This document shows positions 1 to 5,291 of a DNA stretch of 7,350 bases, in pieces. Location: contig JAFRQN010000251.1 of NCBI GenBank assembly GCA_017428585.1, positions 1-7,350 on the forward strand, read 5' to 3'. The DNA is from Bacteroidota bacterium. GTDB lineage: Bacteria; Bacteroidota; Ignavibacteria; Kapaibacteriales; UBA2268. The notes beneath the pieces were generated by a model. The model did not search any database. It had not been told where the DNA came from and worked only from the letters and a program-made list of their open reading frames with translations. Positions within the stretch are counted from its first letter, which is position 1. Every line of letters begins with the position of its first letter. The position numbers and the translations under genes are program-made.

Positions 1-18
1 ATTTATTTTCTATTTTAT

Positions 19-246
19 TTATTTTATTAATTTAATTTTTTTGATTTTATAAATAATAGAAGATAAATCTTCTATTTTATCATCATAAGCTCTTAATAAA
101 TTTATTAATTTTTTTATTGTATCAATAGGATCATTTATACCATTATCAACAATATCTGAAAAAAAAGCAATTTTTTCTTTTCTCAACGGAATAAATTGAT
201 TAGCTTTTTCCTGTAATAGCTCTATATCCTTTACATCATTCTTCAT
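19..246 (-). CDS. Small helical protein of unknown function (75 aa)
   Basis: I do not recognise this protein. It has no signal peptide, no membrane segment and no cysteine, so it is probably cytoplasmic. Charged and aliphatic residues alternate along almost its whole length, which suggests a bundle of two or three helices (about residues 3-18, 20-35 and 40-72) with a short break at the N-G-I-N-D-P segment (residues 35-40). The C-terminus is lysine-rich. The ATG at 246-244 lies inside the end of the upstream gene, giving an 11-base overlap and suggesting translational coupling. The preceding bases are a purine run (GAAAG followed by A's and a G) that could act as a weak ribosome binding site. 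The stop is TAA at 21-19. Reality as a gene is supported by the overlap and by sensible amino acid composition, but function cannot be read from sequence. A small adaptor or chaperone-like role is only a guess. Confidence 0.6.
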   Translation of the reverse strand: MKNDVKDIELLQEKANQFIPLRKEKIAFFSDIVDNGINDPIDTIKKLINLLRAYDDKIEDLSSIIYKIKKIKLIK

Positions 247-805
247 CTTTTTTCTTTCTTTTTTTAATAAAAACTATTAGAGATATAACTATAATTATTA
301 TAAATAGATAGATATATTTTGAATATTTATTGAAATTACTATTTATATTTTCATTATCATTTGTTTCATCTTGAACAACATCTTCATGATTTTTTATTTC
401 AAACTGCATTTCATGAGAAATAGTACCGCTTGCTTCATCTAATGGATTAAAAACACTTGCCTTAAAAGAATAAATTCCATCATTCAATGAATCACAATAA
501 CTAAATGGAATTGTTAAATTAGTACTTAAGACCACTTTATTATTTAGAGCATCATGGATTACAAGTTTATACAAATAGGAATTATTGTTCTTTGCAATAA
601 ACTGTTTTACTCTACTATCGTTAATCAAAAATTTAATAGTATCGCCTTCTTTATAAGTATTAATGCTTGTTGTATCTACTACATCATTTGTTTGTTCAAC
701 TTTAAAATAATTACCACCAAATAATAGGATATTGCTTCCTGTTCCTAAAAAGAAGATAAAAACAATTATTATCAGCCTAAATATAAAATTAGATTTTTTT
801 ATCAT
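236..805 (-). CDS. Envelope protein of unknown function with N- and C-terminal membrane segments (189 aa)
   Basis: I do not recognise a named family. Residues 1-10 are basic, residues 11-20 are strongly hydrophobic and a second apolar patch follows to about 30, giving a signal peptide or signal anchor. Residues 31-160 form a polar domain with alternating hydrophobic strands (for example around 78-95 and 111-138), resembling an immunoglobulin-like beta-sandwich. An acidic, Asn-rich linker (140-160) leads to a second membrane segment (163-180), and the protein ends in a basic-then-acidic tail, KKRKKKDEE. This predicts one domain displayed outside the cytoplasmic membrane with a short cytoplasmic tail. 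There is no lipobox or sortase motif. The start ATG at 805 has no Shine-Dalgarno sequence. The gene follows the terminator at 968-994, so it begins a new transcription unit and is overlapped by the 75-residue gene downstream. The stop is TGA. The gene call is good; the Ig-like assignment is inference. Confidence 0.72.
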   Translation of the reverse strand: MIKKSNFIFRLIIIVFIFFLGTGSNILLFGGNYFKVEQTNDVVDTTSINTYKEGDTIKFLINDSRVKQFIAKNNNSYLYKLVIHDALNNKVVLSTNLTIPFSYCDSLNDGIYSFKASVFNPLDEASGTISHEMQFEIKNHEDVVQDETNDNENINSNFNKYSKYIYLFIIIIVISLIVFIKKRKKKDEE

Positions 806-836
806 AAATACAAGTTATTGTCGAATATTAAAGACA

Positions 837-875
837 ATATAATATAATATTAAAAATATTAATATTATATTATAT
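837..875. repeat. Perfect 17-bp AT-only inverted repeat
   Basis: Bases 837-853 are the exact reverse complement of bases 859-875, separated by the five bases AAATA (854-858). All 17 pairs are A-T. It lies upstream of the gene that starts at 805, probably in its untranslated leader if the -10 box at 883-888 is used. There is no GC clamp or T-run, so it is not a conventional terminator. It could be a weak RNA hairpin, a protein-binding palindrome or a cruciform-prone site. In such AT-rich DNA shorter AT palindromes arise by chance, but 17 perfect pairs is long. Confidence 0.6.
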
Positions 876-882
876 AAATAAA

Positions 883-888
883 ATTATA
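883..888 (-). promoter_or_regulatory. Possible -10 box for the gene starting at 805
   Basis: The minus strand reads TATAAT here, a perfect sigma-70-type -10 hexamer, about 78 bases before the start codon and just after the terminator of the preceding unit. No good -35 box lies 16-18 bases upstream: the hexamers there read ATGTTT or TGTTTG, and a TTGATA sits too close, at 13 bases. TATAAT-like strings are common in DNA this AT-rich, so the call rests mainly on position. Confidence 0.25.
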
Positions 889-967
889 GTAAACATAAAT
901 TTATCAAACATAATCAAAAAATATTAAATAAAATAAATTTATTTATAAACACAAATAAATAAGATGC

Positions 968-994
968 AAAAAAAACTCACCCGAAGGTGAGTTT
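968..994 (-). terminator. Rho-independent terminator with UUCG tetraloop
   Basis: On the minus strand AAACTCACC pairs perfectly with GGTGAGTTT (973-981 with 986-994), a 9-bp stem closed by a C-G pair over a TTCG loop. This is the exceptionally stable C(UUCG)G tetraloop. The stem runs directly into a stretch of T's; with the last stem bases this makes eight consecutive T's at 975-968. It starts 20 bases beyond the TAA stop of the dehydrogenase gene at 1015 and so ends the long minus-strand transcription unit. The plus-strand reading has a poor U tail. Confidence 0.93.
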
Positions 995-1014
995 AAGTAT
1001 TTTTATATAGTTTA

Positions 1015-2133
1015 TTACACTTTATCAGCGATAGCTTGTCCCATTTCTAAAGTAGTATTAGAACCGCCCATATCATAAGTTCTAACTTTACCTTCTTTAA
1101 TAACAGCAGCAGTAGCGTTTTCAATGCGATTAGCAAGTTCTTTTTCACCTAACCAATCAAGCATCATTTTTGCTGCAAGAATAGTAGCTATTGGATTAAC
1201 CTTGTACATACCAGTGTATTTAGGTGCTGAACCATGAGATGGTTCAAATACGCCTAATTTATCACCAATATTGCCTGAGCATCCAAAACCAAGTCCGCCA
1301 ACTAATTGAGCAGCTAAATCAGAAATAATATCGCCATATAAATTTGGAGCAACAAGCACTTGATAATTATTAGGATTTTTTACCAACCACATAGTGATTG
1401 CATCAACATTGGCATCATCTAATCTGATAGATGGATATTCTTTAGCAATAGCTTTAGCAGTTTCAAAGAACAAACCATCAGTAGCTCTTACTACATTAGC
1501 TTTATGTACAACACATACACTTTGCTTGCCATTATTTTTTGCATATTCAAAAGCAGCTCTTATAATTCTTTCAGAACCTTTGCGAGTATTGACTTTGCAG
1601 GATACAGCGTATTCATCAAGTCCAAGTTTGCTAAATCTTTCAAATGGTTTTGAAGTTTTTGTTAGGACTTCTGCTAATTCTTTAGGAACAGGATTAAATT
1701 CTACTCCGCTATACATATCTTCTGTATTTTCACGGAACATAGTAATATCAATAGTATCCTTATAATTTAAAGGATTACCTGGATAGGCTTTTGTTGGACG
1801 CAGACAAATATATAAATCAAATAATTGACGCATTCTTACTATAGGAGAACGATATACTAATCCTTTTCCCTGTAATTCTGGAACTAATTCTTGTTCAGCA
1901 GCTTTTACTGGTTTTGAAGTAATAGCACCAAACATTGCTGCGTCTACATTATTTAATAAATCGATTGTACGTTGAGGGAATGCATCACCTTCTTTACACC
2001 AGAATTCCCATCCAATATCACCATGGATATATTCTGCATTAAAATTAAGAGCATCAAGAACTAATTTTGTTGCTTCTAAGACTTCACTGCCAACACCATC
2101 ACCTGGCAGCCATGCGATTCTGTATTTTTTCAT
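1015..2133 (-). CDS. Isocitrate/isopropylmalate-type beta-decarboxylating dehydrogenase (372 aa)
   Basis: This is a full-length cytoplasmic enzyme of the family that oxidises and decarboxylates 2R,3S-hydroxy acids such as isocitrate, 3-isopropylmalate, homoisocitrate or tartrate, using a divalent metal and NAD(P). Visible landmarks are the N-terminal LPGDGVG (9-15), substrate-phosphate-type loop RSPIVRMRQ (95-103) with R102 and R112, FRENTEDMYSG (133-143) with R134 and catalytic Y141, catalytic K211 in HKANV, and metal ligands D244, D268 and D272. The adenine-binding segment GSAPKY (301-306) and V312 match the residues that give E. coli isocitrate dehydrogenase its NADP preference (K344, Y345, V351). 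The arginine two turns further on in that enzyme is glycine here. S96 aligns with the regulated serine of E. coli isocitrate dehydrogenase. No leuA, leuC, leuD or citrate synthase gene is adjacent, so the substrate is not settled. The gene has its own Shine-Dalgarno sequence, is less AT-rich than its neighbours in sampled lines, and ends the unit just before a strong terminator. Confidence 0.93.
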   Translation of the reverse strand: MKKYRIAWLPGDGVGSEVLEATKLVLDALNFNAEYIHGDIGWEFWCKEGDAFPQRTIDLLNNVDAAMFGAITSKPVKAAEQELVPELQGKGLVYRSPIVRMRQLFDLYICLRPTKAYPGNPLNYKDTIDITMFRENTEDMYSGVEFNPVPKELAEVLTKTSKPFERFSKLGLDEYAVSCKVNTRKGSERIIRAAFEYAKNNGKQSVCVVHKANVVRATDGLFFETAKAIAKEYPSIRLDDANVDAITMWLVKNPNNYQVLVAPNLYGDIISDLAAQLVGGLGFGCSGNIGDKLGVFEPSHGSAPKYTGMYKVNPIATILAAKMMLDWLGEKELANRIENATAAVIKEGKVRTYDMGGSNTTLEMGQAIADKV

Positions 2134-2137
2134 ATCT

Positions 2138-2144
2138 ACCTTTT
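2138..2144 (-). promoter_or_regulatory. Ribosome binding site of the dehydrogenase gene
   Basis: The minus strand reads AAAAGGT here, with GG five bases before the ATG at 2133. It is one of only two clear Shine-Dalgarno-like sites in the long unit and supports this start codon, which also gives the normal family N-terminus (a short basic start followed by the GDGVG loop). Confidence 0.6.
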
Positions 2145-2194
2145 AAATTAAAATTATGTAATAATTAAAATTATTATTAGTTATATAAAAATTT

Positions 2195-3106
2195 TTATTT
2201 CCTATTTAAAAATATTTCAGCAAGCATGCAACGCGCGCTGCCGCCGCCATTTCTTTCTATTGTATCTATATCTACAGCTATTATTTCATTGTATTTTTTT
2301 ATCAAATCTATTTGTTTAGCATCTAATATATTATATGCTGTTTTAGACATTACCATAAATTGTTTTCCTTTGTCATTCTTTACCTGAAGCATATTTCCAG
2401 CAAAATTACTCATTTGCTCAAAAGAAATCTCCAACAATTCTTTATTAGATTTTTTTATTGTTGACAACAACATTTCTTTTTCAGAAGCATCATTTACAGC
2501 ATCAAGACAAATAACAACAATTTGTTCAGAAACACTCATAACAACATTTGTATGATAAATAGGCAGTCCATTTTTGTCAACAGCATTAAAAGAAGCAATA
2601 GAATAACCAAAAATTTTAGCAAATTCATTTAATACTTTAATGTTGGTACGTTCTGACAGACAAGCATATACAATTTTATTGTCTCTATCCAATACCATTG
2701 AACCAGTACCTTCCAAAAATAAATTTTCATTTTCAAATTTTGTCAAATCAACAATATTTTTAACAGAAAATTTATTATTTATAGCATCCATAACAGTATT
2801 TTTACGTTCTTGACGTCTATTCAACGCAAACATAGGATATAGACATAAACGACCATCTTCATGAAATGATATCCAATTATTAGGAAAAATAGAATCAGGT
2901 GTATAAGGTTTTGGAGTATCTTCTACAACCAAAACATTAATTCCATTTTCTTCTAATTTCTTAACATAATTATTAAATTCATTTAAAGCCCTTGTTTGAA
3001 CATCACTGTTGCTGTCTTTAAATTGAAATGCATTGTTTGAAGCAGTTTCTTCATTAAAACCAAAATTTACTGGTTTTATCATTAATAAATTACTTGTGTT
3101 CTGCAT
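2195..3106 (-). CDS. ctlX: CtlX-like citrulline/arginine-modifying hydrolase (303 aa)
   Basis: This belongs to the guanidino-group-modifying superfamily (arginine deiminase, dimethylarginine hydrolase, amidinotransferase), which forms a covalent thiouronium-type intermediate on a cysteine. Its layout is closest to the citrulline utilisation hydrolase CtlX, which releases ornithine from citrulline. Landmarks are DSIFPNNW (71-78) near the substrate carboxylate/guanidine pocket, LEGTGSMV (131-138) carrying the conserved glutamate E133, YHTNVVMS (184-191) with catalytic H185, and the C-terminal GGGSARCM (287-294) with nucleophile C293. Length and motif spacing are those of a complete enzyme, with no signal peptide, so it is cytoplasmic. 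It could feed nitrogen or ornithine into central metabolism, but no arginine deiminase, carbamate kinase or transporter gene lies nearby. The start has no Shine-Dalgarno sequence. Arginine deiminase-like or dimethylarginine hydrolase activity remains possible; the superfamily call is firm and the citrulline substrate is inference. Confidence 0.88.
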   Translation of the reverse strand: MQNTSNLLMIKPVNFGFNEETASNNAFQFKDSNSDVQTRALNEFNNYVKKLEENGINVLVVEDTPKPYTPDSIFPNNWISFHEDGRLCLYPMFALNRRQERKNTVMDAINNKFSVKNIVDLTKFENENLFLEGTGSMVLDRDNKIVYACLSERTNIKVLNEFAKIFGYSIASFNAVDKNGLPIYHTNVVMSVSEQIVVICLDAVNDASEKEMLLSTIKKSNKELLEISFEQMSNFAGNMLQVKNDKGKQFMVMSKTAYNILDAKQIDLIKKYNEIIAVDIDTIERNGGGSARCMLAEIFLNRK

Positions 3107-3169
3107 ATTATATTATAAATTATATTACAATTATTAAATAATATTTCTCATTAAAATTAGTTATCTATT

Positions 3170-4279
3170 CTATATTTTTAATATTTGTTTAATCAGATCA
3201 ATTTGAGTTTCATAATGATATTTTTCTGAGATTATCTTTACATTATCCTTATAGTATTGATAATTATCCTTAATTTTATTTAATGCATCTATTATTTCAT
3301 TCTCATCATTATTAATACCAACGACTTCACCGCAATTATATTTTCTAACAAGTTGCGCTAACGCAGGTAAATCAGTAACAATAACAGGTAATTCTGATTG
3401 AAAATATTCAAAAAGTTTATTAGGCAGCGCATATATATATGATTGTGACAACGGTTCTATATTACACAACCCAATATCTCCACAACTTGTCCATTTATAT
3501 AATTCGTTATATTGAATATTATCAGCAAAGAACACTTTATCATTCAGATTATTGTTATTACAATAAGTTATCAATTCTTTTTTATATTTTCCATCGCCTA
3601 AAACTACTAATACATAATCATTATTGTTTCTTATAGAATTAATAATAGGCAGCAGTCCCCGCCCTTTTAGTATAACACCCTGATATATTAATATTATTTT
3701 CTCATCTTGTATATTATATTTATCTCTAATCAATGAAGTTTTTTCAACTTTATGAGCCCATGGATAATTATATACAACATGAATAGGCAAATCTAAATTG
3801 TAGAACTTTTTTATATAATCCTTGTCTAAATCACCAGAAACAACTATTTGCGTTGTTTTTTTTATAAAAAATCTTTCAATTTTTGTTATAACATATTGCT
3901 TTATACGATGATTAGACAACGTTGATAAAGCAGAATATATTTCTCGAGAATCATATACTATATTTACTTTATTTCTATTATTTATATATTGTATTGCAGG
4001 TAAAGCATATAAATCAGACGCCCAAAATGATTTTATATATATTTTTTCTATTATTTTTTTTATATCTTTTAAGAAATAAAACCAGTTATATATAACTCTT
4101 TTGTCAGATTTTATTGGTATTACAATATTGTCTTCTTCCGTCTTTACGCTGTTAATATTGCTGCTTGTCGATATTAATAAACAATTCAGCCCTTTTTTTT
4201 TGCATAAGTTATATAAATTTATTGTTCTTGCATCATATTTTATATCAGAAAAAGAAACAATACAAACATCATAAGTCAT
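3170..4279 (-). CDS. GT4-type glycosyltransferase (369 aa)
   Basis: This is a two-domain GT-B fold glycosyltransferase with no membrane segment, probably working at the cytoplasmic face of the membrane on a lipid- or polysaccharide-linked acceptor. The N-terminal domain (1-175) begins with a short strand and the SDIKYDARTINL segment (10-21) common in this group, and contains YDSREIYS (109-116). The C-terminal Rossmann domain starts at about 193 with ILIYQGVILKGRGL (196-209), has VVLGDGKYKKEL (225-236) and ends in the nucleotide-sugar site: LPNKLFEYF (285-293), where E291 ends the usual ExxxxxxxE spacing, then LPVIVTDLPAL (297-307). Donor and acceptor cannot be told from sequence. No other sugar-nucleotide or polysaccharide gene is nearby, so it is an orphan in this context. 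It is the most AT-rich gene sampled (about 12-28 % GC per 60-base line) and very rich in Asn, Ile, Tyr and Lys. There is no Shine-Dalgarno sequence; the start is set by the family N-terminus. Confidence 0.88.
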   Translation of the reverse strand: MTYDVCIVSFSDIKYDARTINLYNLCKKKGLNCLLISTSSNINSVKTEEDNIVIPIKSDKRVIYNWFYFLKDIKKIIEKIYIKSFWASDLYALPAIQYINNRNKVNIVYDSREIYSALSTLSNHRIKQYVITKIERFFIKKTTQIVVSGDLDKDYIKKFYNLDLPIHVVYNYPWAHKVEKTSLIRDKYNIQDEKIILIYQGVILKGRGLLPIINSIRNNNDYVLVVLGDGKYKKELITYCNNNNLNDKVFFADNIQYNELYKWTSCGDIGLCNIEPLSQSYIYALPNKLFEYFQSELPVIVTDLPALAQLVRKYNCGEVVGINNDENEIIDALNKIKDNYQYYKDNVKIISEKYHYETQIDLIKQILKI

Positions 4280-4323
4280 AATATAACTTGATTATAATAA
4301 TAAAAATAAATAAATATTATATT

Positions 4324-5289
4324 TTAACAACCAAAATCAGCTAATACAATAGCTGCGCAATTTTCAACAATAATTGGAGTTCGTACCGCAAAACACACGT
4401 CATGTCTGCCTTTTATTTCCAAATCTACAGCCTCTTTTGTTTGCAAGTCAATAGTTTTTTGTGTCATTGATATACTTGGCGTTGGTCTAAAGGCAGTTCT
4501 GAATACAATATCGTTTCCGTTTGTAATACCAGCGTTTATTCCACCAGAACAATTAGTAAGTGTTTTTCCAGTTTCATCTATAATAATATCATTTGCTTCG
4601 CTGCCATACATTTTTGCAATTTCAAACCCTGCACCAAATTCAATACCTTTTACACCAGGAATACTAAAAATTAAATGACTTAGCATACTTTCAAAACTAT
4701 TAAAAAAAGGTTCGCCATAGCCTATACCTACATTGCTTATTCTGCATTCAACTACCCCGCCGATTGAATCACCTTTTTTGAAGGCTGTTTCCAGTTCTGC
4801 ATCTATATTTGTGCTATCATGAACTTTTATTAGTTTTGTGCTTATTTTGATATTATTATTAATTGCTTTCTTTGCCACAACACCTGCTGCAACTAAAGCA
4901 ACGGTCATTCTTCCAGAAAATGAACCTCCGCCTCGATAATCATTATAATTATTATATTTCTTTTGTGCTGCAAAATCACTATGACTTGGCCGAGGATAAC
5001 GTTTCAAATTAAAATAATCACTTGGAACCGTATCATTATTTTCAAATAATATTGTAATAGGCATACCTGTCGTATAGTCATTAAACACACCGCTGACTAT
5101 TAAAGGCTGATCTACTTCTCGTCTTTTTGTTCCTCCCTTATATTCAGCTTGTCTTTTTTTAAGATCTGCTTTAAAATCATCGCTTGTTAGATGTATTCCT
5201 TCTTTACACCCATCAATACATACACCTATATATTTATTATGAGATTCACCAAAAATACTTACTCTAAAGTTCGTTCCAAATGTATTCAT
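4324..5289 (-). CDS. aroC: Chorismate synthase, short form (321 aa)
   Basis: It catalyses the last shikimate-pathway step, loss of phosphate from 5-enolpyruvylshikimate-3-phosphate to give chorismate, with reduced FMN as cofactor. Family marks are in order: MNTFGTNFRVSIFGESH (1-17) with catalytic H17, KRREVDQ (55-61), SGVFNDYTTG (66-75), RPSHSDF (100-106) with catalytic H103, DYRGGGSFSGR (117-127), IPGVKGIEFG (210-219), GGINAGITNG (249-258), FRPTPSI (267-273) and GRHDVCF (294-300) with D297. The FSGR form resembles the HFSGRLT subtype I associate with clostridia rather than the RSSARET form of E. coli. The protein is about 30-50 residues shorter than usual: a central insertion seen in E. coli around residues 140-170 is absent and the chain stops at LADFGC, without the usual C-terminal tail. 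GESHG reads GESHN and RHDPC reads RHDVC. Catalytic residues are kept, so it is probably active. The start lies two bases after the upstream stop, indicating tight coupling. No other aro gene is in the window. Confidence 0.95.
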   Translation of the reverse strand: MNTFGTNFRVSIFGESHNKYIGVCIDGCKEGIHLTSDDFKADLKKRQAEYKGGTKRREVDQPLIVSGVFNDYTTGMPITILFENNDTVPSDYFNLKRYPRPSHSDFAAQKKYNNYNDYRGGGSFSGRMTVALVAAGVVAKKAINNNIKISTKLIKVHDSTNIDAELETAFKKGDSIGGVVECRISNVGIGYGEPFFNSFESMLSHLIFSIPGVKGIEFGAGFEIAKMYGSEANDIIIDETGKTLTNCSGGINAGITNGNDIVFRTAFRPTPSISMTQKTIDLQTKEAVDLEIKGRHDVCFAVRTPIIVENCAAIVLADFGC

Positions 5290-5291
5290 TT

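Noticed and set aside
236..246. TGA recoding (Mycoplasma-type code) given the extreme AT content
   Set aside because: Tryptophans in conserved positions use TGG (for example in the start of the dehydrogenase), and TGA terminates the 189-residue gene at the expected place.
1394..1765. Plus-strand open frame of 123 codons
   Set aside because: It lies wholly antisense inside the dehydrogenase gene, whose catalytic motifs cover the same bases; the translated sequence shows no family features.
1015..2133. Naming the dehydrogenase leuB or icd
   Set aside because: The motifs fit the whole beta-decarboxylating family, the coenzyme signature is mixed and no leucine or citrate-cycle gene is adjacent, so a specific symbol is not justified.
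2159..2176. 8-bp AT palindrome (TAATAATT/AATTATTA) between ctlX and the dehydrogenase gene
   Set aside because: It is short, with a two-base loop and no GC or T-run; this is expected by chance in AT-rich spacer.
3439..3636. Plus-strand open frame of 65 codons
   Set aside because: It is antisense to the glycosyltransferase and is tyrosine/isoleucine-rich low-complexity sequence, as expected from AT-rich DNA; there is no ribosome binding site.
4291..4296. TATAAT on the minus strand just before the glycosyltransferase start
   Set aside because: There is no -35 hexamer at proper spacing, and the base composition makes TATAAT frequent; not listed as a promoter.
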